Shown here in pieces: positions 22,200 through 27,462 of a DNA stretch of 27,462 nucleotides. Each line of letters starts with the position of its first letter. The stretch's first letter is position 1. Below the pieces are notes generated by a model. That model made no database searches and was not told the origin of the DNA. It was given only the letters and a program-made list of their open reading frames with translations. The position numbers were made by a program, and so were the translations under genes. Source of the stretch: an uncultured Collinsella sp. (GTDB taxonomy: Bacteria; Actinomycetota; Coriobacteriia; Coriobacteriales; Coriobacteriaceae); the NCBI GenBank assembly GCA_902494715.1, contig CABUUJ010000029.1, positions 1-27,462 of the forward strand, in the 5' to 3' direction.

Positions 22200-22649
22200 A
22201 TGGTTAAGATCAATCGAAAATGGGCGGTCGTGACCTGCCTGATGGCGCTCTTGATCTGGGGCAATTCGCTGGTTCCCGGCTCGGGGTCGGGCTCGCTGAG
22301 CCTAACGGTCATGGAAGCTATCCGCTGTTTCCTGCACGGCGTGGGACTTCCATATGAATGGGTGACCAACTTTGTTGTTCGCAAGTGCGCGCATTTTACC
22401 GAGTATATGGTGCTCGGCATCCTGGCAACGCACGCCTTTGATCTTGAGGGCCGGCGCACCTTTGACGTGCTGCTGCCCACGGCGGTGTTCCTGCTGCTGA
22501 TTCCCTCGATCGACGAGACGATTCAGCTCTTTGTGCCGGGACGCGCCGGCATGATCACCGATGTGATGATCGACTGCTGTGGAGCGGCAACGGGCGTTGT
22601 GCTCCGATATCTCTTACGGTCGCTGATGTGCGCCAAAAAGGCCGCCTAG
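22200..22649 (+). CDS. VanZ family protein
   Basis: A 149-residue small membrane protein with about four hydrophobic segments. The family signatures RKCAHFTEYMVLGILAT in the second helix region and SIDETIQLFVPGRAGMITDVMIDCCGAATG near the end are clear. VanZ was first seen in a teicoplanin-resistance cluster, but most members are chromosomal with no assigned function; a cell-envelope role is often supposed. The ATG at 22200 lies 7 bp after the upstream stop and has GGAGG at 22182-22186 inside that gene, so the two are probably translationally coupled. The last codons (KKAA) are part of the terminator stem. Confidence 0.9.
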   Translation: MVKINRKWAVVTCLMALLIWGNSLVPGSGSGSLSLTVMEAIRCFLHGVGLPYEWVTNFVVRKCAHFTEYMVLGILATHAFDLEGRRTFDVLLPTAVFLLLIPSIDETIQLFVPGRAGMITDVMIDCCGAATGVVLRYLLRSLMCAKKAA

Positions 22650-22681
22650 GACGTATTGTTTGGTCCTAGGCGGCCTTTTTT
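22635..22681. terminator. Bidirectional terminator between the vanZ-like gene and the ROK kinase
   Basis: A perfect 18-bp stem, AAAAAGGCCGCCTAGGAC (22635-22652) with 22663-22680, loop GTATTGTTTG, with A-run and T-run at the two ends. It begins inside the vanZ coding sequence and also serves the convergent ROK gene. Confidence 0.9.
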
Positions 22682-22763
22682 ATTTGAGGGCTTATATGGG
22701 GCGTGGTGGCGTCGTTCCGTAGGTTGGATTTGCCGAGCGCGCCACGCCCTGTGGGTGCGTCTG

Positions 22764-23654
22764 CTACTGAAGCGCCTGTGCGCCCAGGGCCAGGCAGCCC
22801 ATAATGCCCTGCTTGCCCTCGAGGCTGTTGTTGACGATGTAGTTATCGATGTCGTTGACCTCGGGCGTGACGATATAGCCGTTGAGCATCTCGGCGCACT
22901 TCTTGCGTGCGAGCGGCACGATGGGGGTGTGGTCGGCCACGCCGCCGCCGATGATGATCTTTTGCGGCGCGTAGCACAGCGTGTAGGTCATGAGTGCTTG
23001 TGCCAGATAGCCGGCGAGCAGGTCCATGGCCTCCGGGTCATCGGCCATGTCTCCGGCGCTCTTGCCATCCCAGCGCTTTTTAACGCCGGGGCCGGCGATG
23101 AGGCCCTCGAGGCAGTTGTCGTGGAAGGGGCAGGCGCTATGTTCGCCGATGGTGTCGCGCGGGTCGCGCGTGACCAGGATGTGGCCGGCCTCGGGATGCA
23201 TCATGCCGTGCACGAGCTTACCGCCCGAGAGCACGCCGGCGCCCACGCCGGTGCCGATGGTCAGGTAGACCACATCGGTAAGGCCCTTGGCGCAACCAAA
23301 CGTGACCTCGCCTAGGCAGGCGACGTTGACGTCGGTATCGTAGCCGCAGGGGATATTGAGCTCGTTTTGGATAGTGCCCAGCAGGTCAAAGTAGCGCCAT
23401 GCCGTTTTGGGCGTCTCCAGGATCTTGCCGTATTGGGGCGAGGCAGGGTTGACTGCGGTGGGGCCAAAGGCGCCGATGCCCAGCGCGGCGATGCCCTTGT
23501 CGGCAAACCACGCGTTGACGGCCTCGACGGTCTCCTGCGGGGTCGTGGTCGCGATCTGCTCACGCTCCAGGACCGTACCGTCCGCATAGCCCGTGGCGCA
23601 GACCATCTTGGTGCCGCCGGCCTCGAGCGCTCCGATAAGCTGCTGCTCTGCCAT
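22764..23654 (-). CDS. ROK family sugar kinase, fructokinase-like
   Basis: A 296-residue cytosolic kinase. The N-terminal phosphate loop GALEAGGTKMVCA, GIGAFGPTAVNP, DTDVNVACLGE with the catalytic Asp, and TIGTGVGAGVLSGGKLVHG follow in ROK order. The zinc site is present as HPEAGH followed by Cys-Pro-Phe-His-x-x-Cys (CPFHDNCLEGL). This layout is the ScrK/YdhR type that phosphorylates fructose, sometimes mannose or glucose. No ROK DNA-binding domain is attached, so it is an enzyme rather than a repressor. AAAGGA lies before the ATG, and TATACT at 23698-23693 is a likely -10. Substrate is inferred from the family only; no transporter lies next to it. Confidence 0.92.
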   Translation of the reverse strand: MAEQQLIGALEAGGTKMVCATGYADGTVLEREQIATTTPQETVEAVNAWFADKGIAALGIGAFGPTAVNPASPQYGKILETPKTAWRYFDLLGTIQNELNIPCGYDTDVNVACLGEVTFGCAKGLTDVVYLTIGTGVGAGVLSGGKLVHGMMHPEAGHILVTRDPRDTIGEHSACPFHDNCLEGLIAGPGVKKRWDGKSAGDMADDPEAMDLLAGYLAQALMTYTLCYAPQKIIIGGGVADHTPIVPLARKKCAEMLNGYIVTPEVNDIDNYIVNNSLEGKQGIMGCLALGAQALQ

Positions 23655-23692
23655 AGTATTCCTTTCTCTGGGACGAGTTGCTCCGTGACTAA

Positions 23693-23698
23693 AGTATA
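23693..23698 (-). promoter_or_regulatory. Predicted -10 box of the ROK kinase gene
   Basis: TATACT on the minus strand, five of six consensus positions, about 40 nt before the start codon. The -35 region (TTTCTT) is weak. Confidence 0.4.
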
Positions 23699-23732
23699 GA
23701 GCTCTAAACCATTTAAGAAAGCGCTATAGAAA

Positions 23733-23767
23733 GAAGCCTCGCAACGCGGCGGGCGGTGCGAGGCTTC
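23733..23767 (-). terminator. Terminator of the aminotransferase gene
   Basis: GAAGCCTCGCA (23733-23743) and TGCGAGGCTTC (23757-23767) form a perfect 11-bp stem. On the minus strand it is followed by TTTCT, and it lies about 30 bp after the aminotransferase stop. Confidence 0.85.
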
Positions 23768-23795
23768 TTTGGTTACTTTAGTTGCCGGGCCGTCC

Positions 23796-24977
23796 TTACC
23801 CGCGCGGCTTGATTTTATCACGTAGCGACTTGAGGTTCTCCAGCGCCGCGTTAAGCGTCTCGTCTCGCTTGGCAAAGTGGAAACGAATCAGGTGGTTGAC
23901 GGGCTCGCGGAAGAAGCTCGAGCCGGGCACGGCGCCCACACCCACCTTAGACGCGAGGTCCTCGCAGAATTCGAGGTCGCTGTCATAGCCAAACTCAGAG
24001 ATGTCCATCATGACGTAGTAGGCGCCCTGCGGCACGTTATGCTCAAGACCGATGCTGTCGAGTCCCTGACAGAACAGGTCACGTTTGGCGGTATAGAGGT
24101 CGAGGACCTCATCGTAATAGCTGTCGTCGAAGTTGAGGGCGGTGACGACGGCTTCCTGCAGGGGAGCGGCGGCACCCACGGTGAGGAAGTCGTGGACCTT
24201 TTTGATGCGCTCGGTGATTTCGGCAGGGGCGATAGTGTAGCCCAGACGCCAGCCGGTGATGGAGTAGGTCTTGGACAGCGAGCTGCAGCTGATGGTGCGC
24301 TCAAACATGCCGGGCAGCGTGGCCATATAGACGTGCTCGTGGGGCGCGTAGACGATGTGCTCGTAGACCTCGTCGGTGATGCAGTAGGTGTCGTACTTTT
24401 TGCAGAGGTCGGCGATAAAGGTGAGCTCATCGCGTGTAAAGACCTTGCCGCAGGGGTTGGAAGGGTTGCACAGGACGATGGCCTTGGGGTCGTTGTCGCG
24501 GAAGGCCGCCTCGAGTACCTCGCGGTCAAAGTCGAATGTGGGCGGGTTGAGCGGCACGTAGATGGGCTCGGCACCCGAAAGGATCGTGTCGGCGCCGTAG
24601 TTCTCGTAGAACGGCGAGAAGATGACGACCTTGTCGCCGGGGTTGGTGACCGTCATCATGGCGGCCATCATGGCCTCGGTGGAGCCGCAGGTGACTACGA
24701 TATTCTCGTTGGGGTTCACCGGCATACCCATAAAGTGCTCCTGTTTGGCGGCGAGCGCCTCGCGCATGGCCTGGGAGCCCCAGGTGATGGAGTACTGGTG
24801 ATAGAGCGGCTTGGGGTCGCTGGCGATGGCGCTGAGGCTGTTGAGCAGCTGCGCCGGGGGATCGAAGTCGGGGAAGCCCTGCGAGAGATTGACAGCGCCA
24901 TACTTATTGGAGATGCGTGTCATGCGGCGGATGACCGAATCGGTAAACGTTGCCGTGCGGTTGGATAGTTCTTTCAT
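23796..24977 (-). CDS. PLP-dependent aminotransferase, class I/II
   Basis: A 393-residue fold-type I enzyme. NLSQGFPDFDPP near the N-terminus is typical of the kynurenine/methionine aminotransferase (YbdL/KAT) group. VTCGSTEAMMAAM binds the cofactor phosphate, and NPSNPCGKVFT and ITDEVYEHIVY carry the usual Asn and Asp-x-x-Tyr. The PLP lysine lies in SSLSKTYSITGWRLGY. The C-terminal RFHFAKRDETL holds the carboxylate-binding Arg. It likely transaminates a large or sulfur-containing amino acid with 2-oxoglutarate or another keto acid; exact specificity cannot be read from sequence. The ATG at 24977 has GAAAGGA before it. It stands alone, with a terminator between it and the ROK gene. Confidence 0.93.
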   Translation of the reverse strand: MKELSNRTATFTDSVIRRMTRISNKYGAVNLSQGFPDFDPPAQLLNSLSAIASDPKPLYHQYSITWGSQAMREALAAKQEHFMGMPVNPNENIVVTCGSTEAMMAAMMTVTNPGDKVVIFSPFYENYGADTILSGAEPIYVPLNPPTFDFDREVLEAAFRDNDPKAIVLCNPSNPCGKVFTRDELTFIADLCKKYDTYCITDEVYEHIVYAPHEHVYMATLPGMFERTISCSSLSKTYSITGWRLGYTIAPAEITERIKKVHDFLTVGAAAPLQEAVVTALNFDDSYYDEVLDLYTAKRDLFCQGLDSIGLEHNVPQGAYYVMMDISEFGYDSDLEFCEDLASKVGVGAVPGSSFFREPVNHLIRFHFAKRDETLNAALENLKSLRDKIKPRG

Positions 24978-25061
24978 GCCGGTCCTTTCGAGCATTTGCA
25001 GTGGGGCAAGTTTACTCCTATGAAACCGGTAGGATTTGCCCGAAATGGATCTAAAAAACTC

Positions 25062-25080
25062 TTTTCAAAATTCTTGAAAA
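25062..25080. promoter_or_regulatory. Inverted repeat TTTTCAA-AATTC-TTGAAAA between the aminotransferase and tRNA-His
   Basis: Perfect 7-bp arms with a 5-bp spacer, upstream of the divergent aminotransferase gene (85 bp from its start) and just left of the tRNA-His promoter. It may be an operator; the binding protein is unknown. Confidence 0.35.
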
Positions 25081-25087
25081 TTGGGGC

Positions 25088-25116
25088 TTGCATCGCATGG
25101 CGTTCCTTGCAATAAT
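25088..25116 (+). promoter_or_regulatory. Promoter of the tRNA-His/tRNA-Lys genes
   Basis: TTGCAT (25088-25093) and AATAAT (25111-25116), 17 nt apart, with a start about 20 nt before the tRNA. Confidence 0.6.
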
Positions 25117-25143
25117 AGTCGAGCGCGAAGCGCACAGGACACG

Positions 25144-25220
25144 GTGGGTGTAGCTCAGTTGGCTAGAGCGACGGGTTGTGGTCCCGTAGGTCGAGGGTTC
25201 GAGTCCCTTTACCCACCCCA
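25144..25220 (+). tRNA. tRNA-His (anticodon GTG)
   Basis: A complete cloverleaf. Acceptor GTGGGTG pairs with TACCCAC; a G stands at 25143 as the histidine-specific G-1, opposite C73, and CCA is encoded (25218-25220). Anticodon loop TTGTGGT closed by ACGGG/CCCGT gives GTG. T arm GAGGG-TTCGAGT-CCCTT. Confidence 0.96.
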
Positions 25221-25242
25221 GTTCTTGCTTCGTGTTGATATC

Positions 25243-25318
25243 GGGTCGTTAGCTCAGTTGGTAGAGCAGGGGACTCTTAATCCCAAGGTCCAGGGTTCGA
25301 ACCCCTGACGGCCCACCA
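25243..25318 (+). tRNA. tRNA-Lys (anticodon CTT), copy 1
   Basis: Acceptor GGGTCGT/ACGGCCC, anticodon loop CTCTTAA giving CTT (reads AAG), T arm CAGGG-TTCGAAC-CCCTG, encoded CCA (25316-25318). The anticodon stem has a G-A mismatch at its top (27-43). Confidence 0.95.
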
Positions 25319-25331
25319 CACGATATCTCCT

Positions 25332-25360
25332 CTAAAGTCCGCCACAACGGACTTTAGCTT
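25332..25360 (+). terminator. Hairpin between the two tRNA-Lys genes
   Basis: CTAAAGTCCG (25332-25341) pairs perfectly with CGGACTTTAG (25348-25357), loop CCACAA, followed by CTTTG. It may be a weak terminator or a processing signal between the tRNAs. Confidence 0.5.
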
Positions 25361-25361
25361 T

Positions 25362-25434
25362 GGGTCGTTAGCTCAGTTGGTAGAGCAGGGGACTCTTAAT
25401 CCCAAGGTCCAGGGTTCGACCCCCTGACGGCCCA
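25362..25434 (+). tRNA. tRNA-Lys (anticodon CTT), copy 2
   Basis: Almost identical to the copy 119 bp upstream; the one internal difference is in the T loop (TTCGACC instead of TTCGAAC), and CCA is not encoded (ACCC). From 25418 the 3' end is the start of a 105-bp direct repeat whose second copy lies at 25595. The altered 3' end suggests it was rebuilt by an integration event. Confidence 0.93.
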
Positions 25435-25522
25435 CCCAAAGCATGTTAAAGCGACTGGCTTAGGCTGGTCGCTTTTTTGTTAACCTCGCATGGGGTCGGA
25501 CCCGTCGGGGCGCGGAGCTGAG
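25418..25522 (+). repeat. 105-bp direct repeat, copy 1 (tRNA-Lys 3' end plus terminator)
   Basis: It begins in the T loop of tRNA-Lys copy 2, covers the tRNA 3' end, the terminator at 25449-25478 and a GC-rich tail ending GCGCGGAGCTGAG. It is 97 of 105 identical to 25595-25699, spacing 177. Confidence 0.9.
25449..25478 (+). terminator. Terminator of tRNA-Lys copy 2
   Basis: AAGCGACTGGC pairs with GCTGGTCGCTT (two G-U), loop TTAG, then a T-run. An identical arrangement with loop TCAG occurs in the repeat copy at 25626-25655. Confidence 0.85.
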
Positions 25523-25594
25523 GAAATGCGTGAGCATTTACCAGCGCAGCGCGCAAGGCGCAAAGCGCCGCAGCGGCCGCCTGCGCAGCAGGCT

Positions 25595-25699
25595 GACCCC
25601 CTGACGGCCCACCCAAAGATTGTTAAAGCGACTGGCTCAGGCTGGTCGCTTTTTTGTTGACCTCGCATGGGGTCGAACCCGAAAGGGCGCGGAGCTGAG
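25595..25699 (+). repeat. 105-bp direct repeat, copy 2 (orphan tRNA-Lys 3' end plus terminator)
   Basis: It starts with GACCCCCTGACGGCCCA, the last bases of tRNA-Lys, without any tRNA body in front, followed by the duplicated terminator (25626-25655). Eight differences from copy 1. The 72 bp between the copies (25523-25594) are very GC-rich, with hairpins AAATGC/GCATTT and GCCTGC-GCA-GCAGGC. Confidence 0.9.
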
Positions 25700-25708
25700 T
25701 GATCTGCA

Positions 25709-25780
25709 CCGTGATTCCCTTAGGGAAACACGGCTAAAGCCCCGTAGGCGCGTTCTCCTTAGGGGAATCTTGCTTACGGG
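25709..25780. other. Two adjacent hairpins downstream of the flavoprotein gene
   Basis: CCGTGATTCCC/GGGAAACACGG (25709-25733, loop TTA, one A-A mismatch) is followed by CCCGTA/TACGGG (25741-25780) enclosing TTCTCCTTAGGGGAA. Both inner loops share the pattern TTCYCYTTAGGGRAA. On the minus strand they lie 50-120 bp past the flavoprotein stop and could help end its transcript, though no T-tract follows. Confidence 0.45.
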
Positions 25781-25829
25781 ACTCGATGCATGTTGAGAAG
25801 TTGTGATCAAACTCAAAGTGAGAATCGAT

Positions 25830-27356
25830 TTAGTCTGCTCGATAGTGCGAACCTAAGCTTTCAGTTCGCTTGCGCATGGCTTTGACCATTTCCTGTGCTA
25901 GTCGAATCTGCGACTGTAGGCGGGCGAGGGCTGCGATCTCGCTGTCATCGGCATGCGGCTTGCTCAGCGCCATGGCCTTGTCTTGCAGGCTTTCAAGCTG
26001 TTGCAGGGCCTCGGATAGGCCTGTTTCGGTCCTGTTGATCATGCAATAGGTGCTCATCGTGTGCCTAAGGCTGTGTGTCAGGCGTTCGGCATCTGTTGTG
26101 GCAATGCCGTACTGGGGGAGGGTGATATCCGCCTTCAGGGCTGCCTCAGGCTCCTTCTGCGCTGCAAGGGCTGCCGATGCGCCCGCGATGCGCCCGAACA
26201 CGATGCCGTTGGCACTTGATAAGCCACCAATGCGGTCGGCTCCGTGCATGCCGCCTGTCGCCTCGCCGCAAGCGTAGAGACCCTCAACGCCCGTGTACGC
26301 GGTCTTATCGATCTTGATGCCGCCGTTAGCGGCGTGGGCATACATCGCAACGCGCATCTCGTCAGTCGGAGCGATGCCGTGCTCGTCTTGCAGCCAGGTG
26401 GCAAAGGTCTGCACAAACTCTGGGACATCCTCGCGGGGGAAGTCGTAGTGGAGTGCCAGGCCTTCGACACCTGCCTGATCGATGACGAGATCGATAGCGC
26501 GGGAGGCCAAGCGTGACGTGAAGGGGCCATATCCAGAGCGCTGCTCGAGCAGGTCGTCCAGCTTGTCGTCGGCAATATCTACCGGCTGGTCTATATGTAC
26601 GTAGCGCCAGGTTTTCTCGTTGAAGACCAGGTTGCGCTTGGGCTCGATGAAGCCGGGCATCATCTGCATGAACTCTATATTAGCAAGCGATGCGCCGTGC
26701 GCCAGTGCGATGGCCTGCGAGGAGCTGAGCACATCAGCCGACGTAAGGCTGCGCTCGAACAGGCCGCCTGTGCCACCGGCTGCGATGATCGTGGCCTTGG
26801 CAGCAAAGGGCACGATTCGATTTTCGGTAAGGTCGTAGAGTACGGTTCCGGTTATTCTGCCGTTCGTGTCCTCAACAAGGTCAATAAGCTCATGGCGGGG
26901 GAGCAGGCGAATGCCGAGTGACTCGATCCGGGTCGTCAGAGCGTCCTCAAGGGGCTTGCGGGTGAGGCCGCGCCACATACGTGTCTTATGGTCAAAGCAA
27001 GGGATAAATTGCTTTTGCTGGGCGCTCTCGGCGCTTTGCGGGTGCTGGAGTTCTACGCCCAGATCCTGTTCGAGCCAGTCAATCGCTTGGGGAATGCAGT
27101 GGACGAACGTTTGGACGAGTTCGGGGTCGGCAACGCCGCCGCCGACGGTCTGAATGGTGTCGATGAGGTCCTGTTCATCGTCTTCGTTAACGGGTCCGAT
27201 AAGCCCTAGGCCCCAGGTTCCGGGGAAGAAGCTCGATCCACTCATGGTCTTGCCGGCGCTTGCCACAGTGACGGTTGCACCCGTGCGTGCCGCTTCGATG
27301 GCGGCACAAAGGCCCGCAATGCCAGATCCAATTACCAGTACATCAGTCGATTCCAT
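25830..27356 (-). CDS. FAD-dependent oxidoreductase, fumarate reductase/L-aspartate oxidase family
   Basis: A 508-residue flavoprotein. The FAD dinucleotide fold starts at once (VIGSGIAGLCAAIEAARTGA), followed by a Ser/Gly-rich loop (GKTMSGSSFFPGTWG) near the flavin, ATIIAAGGTGGLFE in the middle, and AHAANGGIKID and GGMHGADRIGGLSSANG, which carry the His and Arg expected for dicarboxylate binding. The C-terminal helical domain (TYCMINRTETGLSEALQQLE, then RKRTESLGSHYRAD) is that of SdhA/FrdA/NadB. No iron-sulfur or membrane subunit gene and no nadA/nadC adjoin it in the window. L-aspartate oxidase, a soluble fumarate reductase or a related enzyme all remain possible. The ATG at 27356 has AAAGGA upstream; there is no signal peptide. 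Codon use seems less C-ending than in its neighbours. Confidence 0.88.
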   Translation of the reverse strand: MESTDVLVIGSGIAGLCAAIEAARTGATVTVASAGKTMSGSSFFPGTWGLGLIGPVNEDDEQDLIDTIQTVGGGVADPELVQTFVHCIPQAIDWLEQDLGVELQHPQSAESAQQKQFIPCFDHKTRMWRGLTRKPLEDALTTRIESLGIRLLPRHELIDLVEDTNGRITGTVLYDLTENRIVPFAAKATIIAAGGTGGLFERSLTSADVLSSSQAIALAHGASLANIEFMQMMPGFIEPKRNLVFNEKTWRYVHIDQPVDIADDKLDDLLEQRSGYGPFTSRLASRAIDLVIDQAGVEGLALHYDFPREDVPEFVQTFATWLQDEHGIAPTDEMRVAMYAHAANGGIKIDKTAYTGVEGLYACGEATGGMHGADRIGGLSSANGIVFGRIAGASAALAAQKEPEAALKADITLPQYGIATTDAERLTHSLRHTMSTYCMINRTETGLSEALQQLESLQDKAMALSKPHADDSEIAALARLQSQIRLAQEMVKAMRKRTESLGSHYRAD

Positions 27357-27441
27357 CGGATTCCTTTCTCGTCCGGCGCATTGTCGCACGGGTGATCGGC
27401 AATGGGGCCGCAAAGACCCGGCAAATCGGTAAAGGGCAAAT

Positions 27442-27462
27442 ATGGCAGGTGGGCGTCATGGA
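27442..27462 (+). CDS. Possible start of a divergent gene, cut by the window edge
   Basis: An ATG at 27442 follows AAAGGG by 5 nt, and another ATG at 27458 follows AGGTGGG. Only a few codons are visible, so identity and even existence are open. Confidence 0.2.

Noticed and set aside
20729..22480. Long open frame on the minus strand opposite the unknown membrane-anchored gene (about 583 codons)
   Set aside because: No recognisable domain, overlaps two plus-strand genes with good ribosome sites and a clear VanZ signature.
25595..25611. A third tRNA-Lys gene
   Set aside because: Only the last bases of the tRNA are present; there is no D arm, anticodon or 5' acceptor strand in front.
25480..25668. 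Minus-strand frame across the tRNA-Lys repeat region
   Set aside because: It lies within the duplicated tRNA 3' end and terminator, which explain the sequence.

Overview
The window is a stretch of bacterial chromosome with high G+C, short intergenic gaps and Shine-Dalgarno-type starts. The following point to an actinobacterial relative, most likely class Coriobacteriia and Collinsella-like: a Rho factor with a very long Ala/Glu/Arg-rich N-terminal extension, a CarD-family regulator, GC-rich codon use and frequent short hairpin repeats at gene ends. The genus is inference from style; no 16S gene is present.

Layout, left to right. (1) 1-3.0 kb: a B3/4-domain protein, a MarR regulator, a DegV-family (fatty-acid-binding type) protein and a small MGMT-family protein. 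Each gap between transcription units holds a copy of one nearly identical hairpin repeat. (2) 3.3-5.8 kb, minus strand: trpS and a WecA/TagO-type undecaprenyl-phosphate sugar-phosphate transferase. (3) 5.9-6.1 kb: a structured non-coding RNA on the minus strand that looks like 6S RNA. (4) 6.2-9.5 kb: a PflX-like radical SAM protein, tRNA-Ala(CGC), a small tail-anchored protein and nicotinate phosphoribosyltransferase. (5) 9.6-13.7 kb: proB and proA, split by a convergent prolyl-aminopeptidase-like hydrolase. (6) 13.7-15 kb, minus strand: an HD-domain protein and a CarD-family regulator. (7) 15.3-20.5 kb: argS, a repeat-rich gene-free stretch, then rho. (8) 20.8-22.7 kb: a membrane-anchored protein of unknown function followed by a VanZ-like protein. 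(9) 22.7-25 kb, minus strand: a ROK-family sugar kinase and a class I/II aminotransferase. (10) 25.1-25.7 kb: tRNA-His and two tRNA-Lys(CTT), then a 105-bp direct repeat that starts inside the second tRNA-Lys and resembles an integration scar. (11) 25.8-27.4 kb, minus strand: a fumarate reductase/L-aspartate oxidase-type flavoprotein.

Most genes are housekeeping: amino-acid activation, proline synthesis, NAD salvage, envelope precursor synthesis and transcription control. The most unusual content is non-coding. Six copies of a 38-45 bp hairpin with a conserved loop act as the apparent terminators of most genes between 1 and 14.5 kb. Several other hairpin or direct-repeat elements, all carrying a GGGAC-type core, sit at or close to stop codons or in repeat-rich gaps. 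This looks like a dispersed REP-like family that has been taken over as transcription terminators.
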